Below, piece by piece: positions 8,623 through 19,169 of a DNA stretch of 64,000 nt (position 1 is its first letter; every line of letters starts with the position of its first letter). The notes under the pieces are model-generated. The model saw nothing but the letters and a program-made list of their open reading frames with translations, did no database searches and was not told where the DNA came from. A program made the position numbers and the translations under genes. Origin of the DNA: JBBDXS01 sp040902195 (GTDB lineage: Bacteria > Chloroflexota > Dehalococcoidia > DSTF01 > RBG-16-68-14); the NCBI GenBank assembly GCA_040902195.1, contig JBBDXS010000004.1, positions 62,001 to 126,000 on the forward strand. The letters are read 5' to 3'.

Positions 8623-9015
8623 TTACGCGTATGCCGGTCGCGCGAAGACACGTCGCGCGACCCAGGTCGTGCCGGCGCCGGTGAGCAGTACTACTGTCCA
8701 CGCTCCGAAGAATGCACTCGAAGCCTGGAGGCCCCAGATCGCGTACCAAATTATTGGGAACCCTGGGGGAGAGTTTTCCGTGAGCGCCCGAGAAGCGAGG
8801 ACAATGCCTGAGGTAGCAGCGAACAGCGCGCCAAGGACCATGCCGCCTATAGGAAAAAGACGGTGCGCTGGCCACGACGCACCTAGTGCGAAGACGAAGA
8901 CTGTTCCCGTCAGAAACGCGACCCAGCCGCGGAGCGCGCCTGGAGTGGCGATCGCAAGTAGCGCGCCAGCCGTCGCGTAGAGGACGATGAGCACCGCAAG
9001 CGTTCGTGGGTTCAT
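8623..9015 (-). CDS. Small four-helix integral membrane protein, function unknown
   Basis: The 130-residue product has about four hydrophobic helices: 'TLAVLIVLYATAGALLAIA', 'GWVAFLTGTVFVFALGA', 'IGGMVLGALFAATSGIVL' and 'FFGAWTVVLLTGAG'. Short charged ends and a basic C-terminus (ARRVFARPAYA) suggest an inner-membrane protein. No family is recognised. It converges on pheT with only 3 bases between the stops. Confidence 0.65.
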   Translation of the reverse strand: MNPRTLAVLIVLYATAGALLAIATPGALRGWVAFLTGTVFVFALGASWPAHRLFPIGGMVLGALFAATSGIVLASRALTENSPPGFPIIWYAIWGLQASSAFFGAWTVVLLTGAGTTWVARRVFARPAYA

Positions 9016-9040
9016 GGGGCGATTGTATCACAGCGGTGTG

Positions 9041-9387
9041 GGTCGGCCTCGCGAGCCGGCCGCCCCACCGCTCCGTCCGCGATCGAGGCGTGTTGGCTGC
9101 TGGCCACCCGCCCCAGCGACGTCCTTGTCGAGGGGGCTTTGCCCCCTCGAGCTCCCCGGGGTGCTTCCGATCAGGCTCGCGATCAATGCGCGGCCTGCTG
9201 GCCGTCGTAACGTCGAGGGCCGAGCCAAAGCTCGGCCCCTACGGTTGCCAGATCGACCCGTTATCGAATGAGATATCGTGCGGACGAGCTAAAGCTCGGC
9301 CCCTACAGTCGCCAGATCGAGCCGTTATCGAATGGGCAATGCGTGGCGACCCTTCGCTCCGCTCAAGGGCAGGCTCTGAAGGTCGCC
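9041..9387. repeat. Cluster of REP-like palindromes
   Basis: The 373 bases between the membrane-protein gene and rplT hold no gene but at least five hairpins. 9041-9061 has GGTCGGC/GCCGGCC arms. 9128-9150 has perfect 10-base arms around TTT. 9217-9238 has GGGCCGAGC and its complement around CAAA. A 64-base unit beginning CGAGC and containing AAAGCTCGGCCCCTAC is repeated at 9221-9284 and 9285-9348 with about ten differences. The long form GCGACC...GGTCGC at 9345-9387 has the same loop type as 1340-1394 and ends at the rplT stop. The hairpins may end rplT transcription. Confidence 0.75.
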
Positions 9388-9388
9388 G

Positions 9389-9748
9389 CTACTGGGCCAG
9401 CGCCGCTTTCGCCTTCGAGGCGATCGCGGAGAAGGTGGCCGCGTCGCGCACGGCGATGTCGGCGAGCACCTTGCGGTCGATGGCGATGTTGGCCTTGTTC
9501 AGGCCGTTGATGAGCTGGCCGTACGTGAGGTCATTCAGGCGGGCAGCCGCGTTGATGCGCATGATCCAGAGCCGCCGGAACTGGCTCTTGCGGTCGCGCC
9601 GGTCCCGGTACGCGTAGTCGAGCGCGTGCATGACGGACTCTTGGGCGCGGCGGAACAGCTTGTGACGAACGCCGCGATGGCCCTTCGCCAGATCGAGGAT
9701 CTTCTTGTGGCGCTTTCGCGCGGTGACGCCGCGCTTCACTCGTGGCAT
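9389..9748 (-). CDS. rplT: 50S ribosomal protein L20
   Basis: The 119-residue protein opens 'MPRVKRGVTARKRHKKILD' and continues with 'GHRGVRHKLFRRAQE' and 'FRRLWIMRINAAARL', the full L20 pattern. L20 binds 23S rRNA early in 50S assembly and in many bacteria represses its own operon. It is the last gene of the conserved infC-rpmI-rplT operon, 11 bases after rpmI. Confidence 0.97.
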   Translation of the reverse strand: MPRVKRGVTARKRHKKILDLAKGHRGVRHKLFRRAQESVMHALDYAYRDRRDRKSQFRRLWIMRINAAARLNDLTYGQLINGLNKANIAIDRKVLADIAVRDAATFSAIASKAKAALAQ

Positions 9749-9759
9749 CGATGGGCTCC

Positions 9760-9957
9760 TTAGCCGTAGGGAAGCAGGCGGCTCATGCGGCGGCGTACCG
9801 TCGGGCTCACCACCAGCATCTCGTCGAAGAGGCCTGTGCTGCGGCGGTGTTTCTTCCGCCGGAAGTTATTGACGTTGGCCTTGCGGCGCATAATCTTGCC
9901 CGTCCCGCTCAGTTGCAGGCGGGCCTTTGCGCCCTTGTGTGTCTTTTGCTTCGGCAC
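9760..9957 (-). CDS. rpmI: 50S ribosomal protein L35
   Basis: The 65-residue basic protein begins 'MPKQKTHKGAKARLQLSGTG', as L35 does, and keeps 'NNFRRKKHRRSTGLFDEMLVV' style features. It is a 50S subunit protein. It lies between infC (1 base) and rplT (11 bases) in the usual order. Confidence 0.96.
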   Translation of the reverse strand: MPKQKTHKGAKARLQLSGTGKIMRRKANVNNFRRKKHRRSTGLFDEMLVVSPTVRRRMSRLLPYG

Positions 9958-9958
9958 G

Positions 9959-10576
9959 CTATCCCTCCGCGGCCACGGTCTGCTTCGGCGCTTCGCTCGT
10001 CTCTTCCTGCTTCGCCGCTTTACGCTGCGCGTCCTTCGCGCTTGTCTTCTCGGGGCGCGCTCGCAACGCGTTCGGGCCCGGGCCCAGGATCATGTTCATG
10101 AAGCGCCCTTCCATGGTCGGCGGCTTCTCTACGACGGCAATGTCCTGGAGCTGCGTCTTGATCGAGTTGAGCAGCTCCTGGCCGATCTCCGGGTGGATGA
10201 TCTCGCGGCCCCGGAACATCACCGACAGCTTAACTTTGTCGCCCTCACGCAGGAACTTCTCGGCGCGCCGCGCCTTGAGGTCCATATCGTGCTGGCCGAT
10301 CTTGACCTTGAACCGCACCTCGCGCAGCTCGCCGTGGTGCTGGTGCTTGGTCCCGCGATCGCGCTTCGCCTGCTCGTACATGAACTTGCCGTAGTCGAGC
10401 AGACGGCAGACAGGCGGGTTATTGTTCGGCGCGACTTCGACGAGGTCCAGCTCGCGTTCACGAGCCATCTGGAGCGCCTCGCCAACCGGGAGCACGCCGA
10501 GGCGTTCTCCGTCGTCCCCGATCAACAAGACTTCGCGGGCGCGAATTCGCTCGTTTCGCCTGAGCTCGCGGCTTAT
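9959..10576 (-). CDS. infC: Translation initiation factor IF-3, probable ATA start
   Basis: IF-3 binds the 30S subunit and checks start-codon pairing. Conserved parts are present: 'RRNERIRAREVLLIGDDGERLG' type N-terminus, 'ALQMARERELDLVEVAPN', 'PPVCRLLDYGKFMYEQ' and 'GREIIHPEIG'. No ATG, GTG or TTG lies ahead of the conserved NERIRAREV block before an in-frame TAG. The first usual codon (TTG 10528) would delete it. An ATA at 10576 follows GAGGG by 7 bases and gives a 205-residue protein of family length. IF-3 genes elsewhere use rare starts (AUU in E. coli) for autoregulation. The C-terminus has a charged Lys/Glu tail. Confidence 0.88.
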   Translation of the reverse strand: MSRELRRNERIRAREVLLIGDDGERLGVLPVGEALQMARERELDLVEVAPNNNPPVCRLLDYGKFMYEQAKRDRGTKHQHHGELREVRFKVKIGQHDMDLKARRAEKFLREGDKVKLSVMFRGREIIHPEIGQELLNSIKTQLQDIAVVEKPPTMEGRFMNMILGPGPNALRARPEKTSAKDAQRKAAKQEETSEAPKQTVAAEG

Positions 10577-10670
10577 TCCCGCACCCTCGCGTACATCCGT
10601 GTGGCTGTCGTCATACCTGTCAGGGGAAAACTATACCCAATTGAACGTGATGGCGTCAACGGGAGGCTAA

Positions 10671-11186
10671 CTACAGCAGCACAAGCAGGGGCGTGCCCTG
10701 GTCGACGCGCTGGCCGGTCGTCACGTAGACAGCCTTCACCGTGCCCGCCCGCCGCGCGTTCAGGTCGTTCTGCATCTTCATCGCCTCGATAACCATCACG
10801 ACCTGTCCCGACTCGACCTCGTCGCCCGGCTGGACGCGGACGTCCTGGATCACTCCCGCCATGGGCGAGGCGAGGACCCACTCGCCCGTGTCCGGTATCG
10901 CCGCGACGCTCTGCGGCCCGCCCGCCCGCCGGCCGCGCGCCGGGTCCGGGAGGCCCACGGCGTACATCCGGGGTCCGATGACGATGTGGAAGCCGTTCGG
11001 TGTCTCCTCCGCGAAGATATCGACGGGCCGCTTGTCGAGCAGGACGGAGTAGCGCGCCGTATCGCCGACGCGTTCCATCTGGAGCGGGTGCCACTTGTCG
11101 CCGAGGCGCACACGATAGGCGCCCTCCTGCTCCTCCACTTCGAGCTCGTGCTCCTGATCGTTGAGGGTTAGTTTGTACGTCGCCAT
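10671..11186 (-). CDS. Biotin carboxyl carrier protein of an acyl-CoA carboxylase
   Basis: The 171-residue protein ends in a biotinyl domain with the lysine motif 'EAMKM' (about residue 136), preceded by 'SPMAGVIQDVRVQPGDEV'. The N-terminal 80 residues resemble the BCCP-like linker part of acetyl/propionyl-CoA carboxylase alpha chains. It carries biotin between the carboxylase below and a carboxyltransferase not encoded here. Its ATG lies 19 bases inside the end of the carboxylase gene, so the two are coupled. Acetyl- versus propionyl-CoA specificity cannot be told without the transferase. Confidence 0.88.
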   Translation of the reverse strand: MATYKLTLNDQEHELEVEEQEGAYRVRLGDKWHPLQMERVGDTARYSVLLDKRPVDIFAEETPNGFHIVIGPRMYAVGLPDPARGRRAGGPQSVAAIPDTGEWVLASPMAGVIQDVRVQPGDEVESGQVVMVIEAMKMQNDLNARRAGTVKAVYVTTGQRVDQGTPLLVLL

Positions 11187-12709
11187 CCACGCCTCTGTGC
11201 GGACGACCGCGTCTCGATCACGCGTGCGCGGCCCGACGAGCGCCAGCCGCCATCCGTGCCGCCGCTGTTCGTTTCGATCGCGAGCGGCCGGCGGCGCTTG
11301 AGGTGCGCGAGAACGGCCGCGAACATGAGCGCGCCTGCTTCGTCCGGGCCGCCGTCCGGCGAGTCCATCGTGAACTCACGCTCTAGGAAACCGGTGTCAA
11401 ACGCGCCTGCGCGGAAGCGCTTGTCGTTCAGGAGCTGGAGGTGGAACGGTACGTTCGTCTGGATGCCGACGACGACGTACTCGCGGAGGACGCGCAACAT
11501 CCTATCGATCGCGGCGTCTCGCGTGGACCCCCAGCAGATCACCTTGGCCAGCATCGGGTCGTAGTGGTAAGGGATCTCGCTGCCGCTGTAGAGCGAGCTA
11601 TCGACGCGTACGCCCGGCCCGGAGGGCTCCTCGACCCAGTCGACGCGCCCCAGGGACGGCATGAAGTTGTTGTACGGGTCCTCCGCCGAGATGCGGCACT
11701 CGATGGCGTGGCCGGTGGGATGGATGTCTTCCTGCCGGAACGAGAGCGGCTCGCCCGCCGCGACGCGGATCTGCTCCGCGACGAGGTCGAGCCCGGTGCA
11801 GAGCTCCGTGACCGGATGCTCCACCTGCAAGCGCGCGTTCACTTCCAGGAAGTAGAACTGTCCGCTTTGGTCGAGCAGGAACTCGACGGTGCCGGCGTTG
11901 CGATAGTCTGACGCCTGCGCCGCCGCGATCGCGGCCGCCAGCATCTTCTGCCGGAGGGTGTCATCGATGGCGACGGAGGGCGACTCCTCGATCAGCTTCT
12001 GGTGGCGGCGCTGGATCGAGCACTCGCGCTCGCCCAGCGCGACGGTGGTACCGTGATCGTCCGCGATGATTTGCACCTCGACGTGGCGCGCCGGCGAGAG
12101 GTACTTCTCGACGAAGACGCCGCCGTGCCCGAACGCGGACGCCGCCTCGCTCGATGCGGCACGCATTGCGTCCTCCATCTCGTCCGCGCTGTTCACGAGC
12201 CGGATGCCCTTGCCGCCGCCGCCCGCGGCCGCCTTGATCATGACCGGATAGCCGATCTCGCCGGCGACGCGCATCGCTTCCTCGGTCTCGACCTCTTCGT
12301 CCGTGCCGGGGACGATAGGCACGGAGGCGGCGCGCATGATCTTGCGTGCGGTTACTTTGTCGCCCAGCCTGCGCATCGCGCCCGGCGAGGGGCCGATGAA
12401 GACCTTCTTCGCCTTCTTCACGGCCTCGGCGAACTCGGCGTTCTCGGAGAGAAAGCCGTAGCCGGGATGGACGGCGTCCGCCTTCGATTCCTTCATCACG
12501 GAGATGATCTTCTCGCCGTTGAGGTAGCTCTCGCGCGGCGGCCCCGGACCGAGCAGGTACGCCTCGTCCGCGTAGCGAACGTGCAGCGCGTTGCGGTCGA
12601 CGTCGGAGTAGACGGCAACGGTGGCGATGCCGAGCTCGCGGCAGGTGCGCATCACCCGCAAGGCGATCTCGCCTCGGTTGGCGACAAGGATCTTCTTGAA
12701 CACGGCCAT
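11168..12709 (-). CDS. accC: Biotin carboxylase subunit of acyl-CoA carboxylase
   Basis: It carboxylates the biotin of the carrier protein using ATP and bicarbonate. The product (513 residues from the ATG at 12709) has 'KILVANRGEIALRVMRTCRELGI' type start, ATP-grasp glycine loop 'MIKAAAGGGGKGIRLV', 'FLEVNARLQVEHPVTE' and 'GHAIECRISAEDP'. Compared with about 450 residues for AccC it has a C-terminal extension, as in split propionyl-CoA carboxylase alpha subunits. A longer frame to 12859 covers the intergenic region and overlaps nhaA, so it is rejected. Confidence 0.92.
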   Translation of the reverse strand: MAVFKKILVANRGEIALRVMRTCRELGIATVAVYSDVDRNALHVRYADEAYLLGPGPPRESYLNGEKIISVMKESKADAVHPGYGFLSENAEFAEAVKKAKKVFIGPSPGAMRRLGDKVTARKIMRAASVPIVPGTDEEVETEEAMRVAGEIGYPVMIKAAAGGGGKGIRLVNSADEMEDAMRAASSEAASAFGHGGVFVEKYLSPARHVEVQIIADDHGTTVALGERECSIQRRHQKLIEESPSVAIDDTLRQKMLAAAIAAAQASDYRNAGTVEFLLDQSGQFYFLEVNARLQVEHPVTELCTGLDLVAEQIRVAAGEPLSFRQEDIHPTGHAIECRISAEDPYNNFMPSLGRVDWVEEPSGPGVRVDSSLYSGSEIPYHYDPMLAKVICWGSTRDAAIDRMLRVLREYVVVGIQTNVPFHLQLLNDKRFRAGAFDTGFLEREFTMDSPDGGPDEAGALMFAAVLAHLKRRRPLAIETNSGGTDGGWRSSGRARVIETRSSAQRRGWRRTN

Positions 12710-12837
12710 GCGGACGGTAGCATGAGCCGCCGAAGGGCGGCAAGAACGCTCGTTCCGCCGGCCCCGGGCCCGTACGGCATAACTGCGGGCCTGTACGGCA
12801 TAATGGTCGTGTTGTCTGCCGACAAAGGAGCTGAGCG

Positions 12838-14190
12838 GTGAACATCCCTCCCCGCACACGAGGCCGCAACCAACAGCGCGCGACGCACTCGCTGTTGTCG
12901 AAGGAGTTCCTGCTCCCGGCGCAGGCGTTTATCCACGCGGAGTCCATCAGCGGCCTGGCGCTGATCGTGGCCGCGGCTTGCGCGCTGACGTGGGCGAACT
13001 TACCCTTTGGCGACGATACGTACGGCCGCTTCTGGCACGCGACGGTAACGCTCGACTTCGGCGTCGTGACGTTTGAGGAAACGCTGCAGCACTGGGTGAA
13101 CGACGGGCTGATGGCGGTCTTCTTCTTCGTCGTGGGCCTGGAGATCAAGCGAGAGCTGCTGCTGGGCGAACTGTCCGGCCGCGCCCGCGCGATGCTGCCC
13201 GCCGCCGCCGCGCTCGGTGGCATGCTGGTCCCGGCGCTGATCTATCTGGGCTTCAATCCGAGCGGCCCCGAACGCGATGGCTGGGGCATCGTCATCGCGA
13301 CGGACATCGCGTTCGCTCTCGGCGTGCTGGCGCTGCTCTCGCGCTATGTGCCCCACCAGGCGCGCGTGCTCTTGCTCGCAATCGCCATCTTCGACGACCT
13401 GGCGGCGATCGCCGTGATCGCGGTCTTCTTCACCGACAGCATCTCTTGGCAGGCGGTCGGCGTGGCGCTGGGGATCGTCGCGCTGCTCTTTGTGCTGCGC
13501 CACGCCGTGCTCGACAACCTTGTGCTCTTCGGCGTCATCGCGTTGGTGCTCTGGGCTGCCGTCCAGCAGTCCGGCGTCCACGCGACCGTTGCCGGCGTGT
13601 TGCTGGCCGCGCTTGTGCCGTCCAGGGCGTTGTCGAGCCAGCGCGACTTTCTTCAATCAGGGGGCGAGCTGATGGCGAGGTTCGGGCGGGCCGTCCAGAA
13701 CGACGAGCCGGACGAAGCCGACATGCTGCTCGGTCAGCTCGAGGAGGCCGCGCGCGATACCGAAGCGCCGTTGGAGCGGCTCGAGCGGTTGCTGCACCCG
13801 CTGAGCAGCTTCGTGGTGATCCCCATCTTCGCTCTTGCCAACGCGGGTATCGACATTGGCGGTGGCACGTTCGGCGACGTGTTCACAACATCGATCGGAC
13901 TCGGGGTGCTGCTCGGCCTCATCGTTGGGAAGCCGGTGGGCATCGCTATTGCGACGCTGATCGCCACGCGGGCAGGACTGGGACGGCTACCTGAGGGCGT
14001 CAGCATGCGAGATGTCATCGGCGTCGGCCTGCTGGCGGGCATCGGATTCACGGTGTCGATCTTCATTACGGGTCTTGCAATCGACACTCCGGAGCACGTC
14101 AATCTCGCGAAGGCGGCGATCTTCGTTGCGTTCCTCGCGTCTTCGGCTATGGGCCTCCTGTTCTTCCGGCTGACGTCGCGTTCGAAGTGA
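12838..14190 (+). CDS. nhaA: Na+/H+ antiporter NhaA
   Basis: NhaA exports sodium in exchange for protons across the inner membrane. The 450-residue protein shows the family's hydrophobic helices, 'FFFVVGLEIKRELLLGEL', 'ATDIAFALGVLALL', and the paired aspartates in 'IFDDLAAIAVIAVFF' (about residues 184-185) that bind Na+/H+. The GTG start has AAGGAG 7-8 bases upstream. The gene is divergent from accC; the gap contains two copies of a GTACGGCATAA unit (near 12770 and 12792). Confidence 0.95.
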   Translation: MNIPPRTRGRNQQRATHSLLSKEFLLPAQAFIHAESISGLALIVAAACALTWANLPFGDDTYGRFWHATVTLDFGVVTFEETLQHWVNDGLMAVFFFVVGLEIKRELLLGELSGRARAMLPAAAALGGMLVPALIYLGFNPSGPERDGWGIVIATDIAFALGVLALLSRYVPHQARVLLLAIAIFDDLAAIAVIAVFFTDSISWQAVGVALGIVALLFVLRHAVLDNLVLFGVIALVLWAAVQQSGVHATVAGVLLAALVPSRALSSQRDFLQSGGELMARFGRAVQNDEPDEADMLLGQLEEAARDTEAPLERLERLLHPLSSFVVIPIFALANAGIDIGGGTFGDVFTTSIGLGVLLGLIVGKPVGIAIATLIATRAGLGRLPEGVSMRDVIGVGLLAGIGFTVSIFITGLAIDTPEHVNLAKAAIFVAFLASSAMGLLFFRLTSRSK

Positions 14191-14193
14191 TCG

Positions 14194-15936
14194 CTAATTG
14201 CGCTCGGCGATTTCGTCCTTGAGCTGATCGATGAGCTGGAAGAGCGGCAGCGCTCCCAGGTCCGAGCCGTCGCGCCGGCGTACCGCAACCGCGTTCGCTT
14301 CCTGCTCCCGATCGCCGACGACGAGCATGTAGGGGATCTTTTGGAGCTGCGCGTCGCGGATCTTGGCCTGCATCCGTTCGCCCCGCTCATCGATCTCCAC
14401 GCGCAGCCCTTCCGCCTGCAAGTCATCGACGACGCGGTGCGCGTACTCGACGTGGCGGTCCGCAATCGGGATGACGACGGCCTGTACCGGCGCGAGCCAG
14501 AGCGGGAATGCGCCGGCGTACAGCTCGATCAGGTAGGCCATCATGCGCTCCATCGTGCTGATGACGCCCCTGTGGATGATCACGGGCGTGTGCTCCGCGC
14601 CGTCCTCGCCGATGTAGCGAAGGTCGAAGCGCGTTGGCAGGTGGAAGTCGATCTGGATCGTCGAGATCGTCTCCTCGCGCCCGAGGAGGTCGCGGAGCTG
14701 GATGTCGAGCTTGGGGCCGTAGAATGCAGCCTCGCCGGGCGCTTCGATGAACGGCAGCTTGAGATCGATCATCGCCTCGTGCAGGACGCGCTCGGCCATC
14801 TCCCACATCTCATCGTTTTGAGCGTACTTCTCGGTGTTCTCCGGATCGCGCAGCGAGAGCTGGTACGAGTATTCGGTGATGCCCAGCGTCGCGTACGCCT
14901 GCTCGACCAGCCGCATCACGTTTGAGAACTCGGACTTCACTTGTTCCGGCGTGCAGAAGATATGCGCGTCGTTCAGCGCCATCGCGCGGACACGGCTCAG
15001 CCCACCGACAACGCCCGATCGTTCGTAGCGGTACTGGTTTGCCAGCTCCGCGATGCGCACCGGCAGCTCGCGGTAGCTGTGTAGCTTGCTCTGGTAAATG
15101 ATGATGTGGTGCGGGCAGAGCATCGGGCGGAGTACCATCTCCTCGTGTTCGAGCTGCATCGGCGGGAACATGTCGTCACGGAAGTGTTCCCAGTGGCCGG
15201 AGATCTCGTAGATCTCGCGCTTGGCGAGGTGCGGCGTATACACGTGCTGGTAGCCGCCCTGCCGTTCGAGGCCGGTAATGAACTCCTCGAGCAGACGGCG
15301 TACCGTCGCGCCCTTGGGCAGCCACAACGGCAGCCCCGCGCCGACGAGTTCGTGCGTGGTGAACAGCTCGAGCTCGCGGCCGAGGCGGCGGTGGTCGCGC
15401 CGCTGCGCCTCTTCCACCCGCGCGAGGTAGTCGTCCAGCTCCTCTTGCGTCTCGAAGAGCGCTCCGTAGATGCGCTGGAGCATGGGCTTGTGCTCGTCGC
15501 CGCGCCAGTAGGCGCCGGCGATGCTGGTCAACTTGAATGCGCCAACCTGCCCCGTCCGTTCGACGTGGGGGCCCTCGCAGAGGTCCGTGAAACCGCCGTG
15601 CGTGTAGAGGCTGACCCGCGCGTCCTCAATGCCGTCGATGAGCTCCAGCTTGTAGGGCTGTTGGGCGAACCGCGACCGCGCCTTGTCCTTATCGATCTCC
15701 TCGTGCTCGAACGCGAGGTTGGACTTGATCGACTTGCGCATGCGCTTTTCGATGGGGCCTAGATCTTCCTGGGTGATCGGCCGCGGCAGATCGAAGTCGT
15801 AGTAAAACCCGTTGTCGATCGGCGGCCCGATCGCAAAGCCGGCGCCCGGAAACATCTCGAGCACGGCCTCGGCCATGATGTGCGCGGCCGAGTGCCGCAT
15901 GCGGTACAGCCGGTCTTCCCTGGACATGTCTTTCAT
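14194..15936 (-). CDS. thrS: Threonyl-tRNA synthetase lacking the TGS domain
   Basis: It charges tRNA-Thr. The 580-residue product begins almost directly with the editing (SAD) domain, 'RHSAAHIMAEAVLEMFPG', then 'GGFTDLCEGPHVERTG', the class-II core with 'LCPHHIIIY', 'RYERSGVVGGLSRVRAM' and 'VIIHRGVISTMERMMAYLIE', and the anticodon domain. The roughly 60-residue N-terminal TGS domain of E. coli ThrRS is missing. The ATG at 15936 overlaps the stop of the small membrane-protein gene by ATGA. Both lie downstream of a T-box leader with a Thr (ACC) specifier, so expression should rise when tRNA-Thr is uncharged. Confidence 0.95.
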   Translation of the reverse strand: MKDMSREDRLYRMRHSAAHIMAEAVLEMFPGAGFAIGPPIDNGFYYDFDLPRPITQEDLGPIEKRMRKSIKSNLAFEHEEIDKDKARSRFAQQPYKLELIDGIEDARVSLYTHGGFTDLCEGPHVERTGQVGAFKLTSIAGAYWRGDEHKPMLQRIYGALFETQEELDDYLARVEEAQRRDHRRLGRELELFTTHELVGAGLPLWLPKGATVRRLLEEFITGLERQGGYQHVYTPHLAKREIYEISGHWEHFRDDMFPPMQLEHEEMVLRPMLCPHHIIIYQSKLHSYRELPVRIAELANQYRYERSGVVGGLSRVRAMALNDAHIFCTPEQVKSEFSNVMRLVEQAYATLGITEYSYQLSLRDPENTEKYAQNDEMWEMAERVLHEAMIDLKLPFIEAPGEAAFYGPKLDIQLRDLLGREETISTIQIDFHLPTRFDLRYIGEDGAEHTPVIIHRGVISTMERMMAYLIELYAGAFPLWLAPVQAVVIPIADRHVEYAHRVVDDLQAEGLRVEIDERGERMQAKIRDAQLQKIPYMLVVGDREQEANAVAVRRRDGSDLGALPLFQLIDQLKDEIAERN

Positions 15937-16211
15937 CCCTGTTGCCCTCCAACTCGCTGGGCCATCCTGCGCGTGATCGTCCACGACAGAAAACCGAGAG
16001 CGATAATTATCGTTCCCAGCAGGATCGCTGCGTACCAATGCGAGGTCGCAAGCGCCCAGACGAAAACCCCGAGTACGGCCACACGTGCGACGGCATGCGT
16101 CAGCGTGACCGTCAACGGAAGGCTCCTAGGGCGCAGATTGACCTGTCGCTCTCGGCTGAACTGGTAGCCTGGCACAAAATACCAACCGATGATTGCCAGC
16201 AACGTGTTCAT
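15933..16211 (-). CDS. Small membrane protein between T-box and thrS
   Basis: The 92-residue product has two or three hydrophobic segments: 'LLAIIGWYFVPGY', 'RVAVLGVFVWALAT', and 'AAILLGTIIIALGFLSWTI'. Its ATG at 16211 follows GGAG by 5 bases and lies just past the T-box terminator, so it is the first gene of the Thr-regulated transcript. Its stop overlaps the thrS start (ATGA). No known family. Position suggests a link to threonine supply or thrS expression, but that is inference. Confidence 0.65.
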   Translation of the reverse strand: MNTLLAIIGWYFVPGYQFSRERQVNLRPRSLPLTVTLTHAVARVAVLGVFVWALATSHWYAAILLGTIIIALGFLSWTITRRMAQRVGGQQG

Positions 16212-16225
16212 CCAACTCCAATTAC

Positions 16226-16512
16226 AGAAAAGGCCTCCCATCCTCAAGGGACGGGAGGCCCGCGGTTCCACCCTAGTTCGGCGCCCGCGCCATTCCGCCA
16301 GCCTAAAGGCTGGCCTTCGGATGAAGGCGAGGGCGCCCTTCGTTCGGCCGCTAACGGGTGCCTCCGGGAGCGCCTACGTCTGTCAGGCTAAAGCCTGACC
16401 CACAGAGTTCGGGCTCCGGCTCCGAGGTGGTATTCGCGATCTCGACCGTCAAGGAGCTTTCAGCCGCTGGCTCCCGTCTCTGCGACGCCTTCGATCGTTA
16501 CTCGTCCTCTTC
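16226..16512 (-). promoter_or_regulatory. T-box leader, threonine-specific
   Basis: Read on the reverse strand, the T-box consensus AGGGTGGAACCGCG is complete at 16274-16261. It is followed by a hairpin (16260-16231, GGCCTCCC arms) and a TTTT run, the terminator. Stem I begins near 16510 with GACGAGTA, and the specifier region reads GAAT-ACC-ACCTCGGAG, so the specifier is ACC (16431-16429), a Thr codon. The variable base in TGGA pairs with a U73 discriminator. Two REP-like palindromes lie between stem I and the antiterminator: 16382-16399 (GTCAGGCT arms) and 16297-16314 (GCCAGCC arms). Confidence 0.93.
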
Positions 16513-16535
16513 GTCGCCTATATTTAATTGAGCGC

Positions 16536-16565
16536 ATCGTACCAGAGAAATGACCGAGCGATCAA
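16536..16565 (-). promoter_or_regulatory. Probable sigma-70 type promoter of the thrS leader
   Basis: On the reverse strand TTGATC (16565-16560) and TACGAT (16541-16536) are 18 bases apart, placing the transcription start about 15-20 bases ahead of T-box stem I. Confidence 0.55.
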
Positions 16566-16594
16566 CGAACCGCCATGCCTCCTGAGGCTTCCAG

Positions 16595-16622
16595 TTGCCG
16601 CCCGCGGCGCATTTGTTATCAT
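16595..16622 (+). promoter_or_regulatory. Probable promoter of tRNA-Val
   Basis: TTGCCG and TATCAT with a 16-base spacer end 18 bases before the mature 5' end. The same -35 hexamer, TTGCCG, precedes tRNA-Lys. Confidence 0.55.
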
Positions 16623-16640
16623 AGACGGGTGATCGCGGTT

Positions 16641-16717
16641 GGGTGGTTAGCTCAGCTGGCTAGAGCGCTGCGTTGACATCGCAGAGGTCACTGGTTCAAG
16701 TCCAGTACCGCCCACCA
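16641..16717 (+). tRNA. tRNA-Val (GAC)
   Basis: The 77-base gene folds as a full cloverleaf: GGGTGGT pairs with ACCGCCC, the T-loop is GGTTCAAGTCC, and the anticodon loop reads TT-GAC-AT. The 3' CCA is encoded. Confidence 0.97.
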
Positions 16718-16742
16718 CTCTTCTTTATGCCATCCTGATCGT

Positions 16743-16770
16743 GAGGCAGCGGACGCCGGTCCGCTGCCTC
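16743..16770 (+). terminator. Hairpin after tRNA-Val
   Basis: Perfect 11-base arms GAGGCAGCGGA / TCCGCTGCCTC enclose CGCCGG. It lies 26 bases after tRNA-Val. No T-run follows, so termination is likely but not certain. Confidence 0.55.
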
Positions 16771-16786
16771 GTAGTGCCGGGCACGG

Positions 16787-16816
16787 TTGCCGCCCGAAAA
16801 TCCTTCGTGTTATACT
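16787..16816 (+). promoter_or_regulatory. Probable promoter of tRNA-Lys
   Basis: TTGCCG and TATACT with an 18-base spacer end 11 bases before the tRNA-Lys 5' end. Confidence 0.6.
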
Positions 16817-16827
16817 CCCGCCACCTT

Positions 16828-16904
<77 letters not shown>

Positions 16905-17000
16905 AGAAGGGAATATAGGATGGGGGCTGGAGGCAACGAACGCGCCGCGTGCTCCATCGGGAGTAAGGCCGCGTCTTTCCGGCTCCCTTCGCGCGCCGAA

Positions 17001-17085
17001 GGGGAAGTGTCGGAATTGGCAGACGAGCATGATTTAGGATCATGTGCCGCAAGGCGTAGGAGTTCGAGTCTCCTCTTCCCCACCA
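17001..17085 (+). tRNA. tRNA-Leu (TAG)
   Basis: The 85-base gene has a long variable arm. GGGGAAG pairs with CTTCCCC, the anticodon loop is TT-TAG-GA, and CCA is encoded. No distinct promoter is clear, so it may be read from the tRNA-Lys promoter. Confidence 0.96.
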
Positions 17086-17146
17086 ATGCACGCAAGCGTC
17101 CGGCTGCTTGGTGGCGGCTGACCAGCGCGACGAATCGACAACCATA

Positions 17147-19166
<2,020 letters not shown>

Positions 19167-19169
<3 letters not shown>

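Noticed and set aside
12710..12859. An N-terminal extension of biotin carboxylase
   Set aside because: It would overlap nhaA and includes the repeated GTACGGCATAA intergenic words; the family start lies at 12709.
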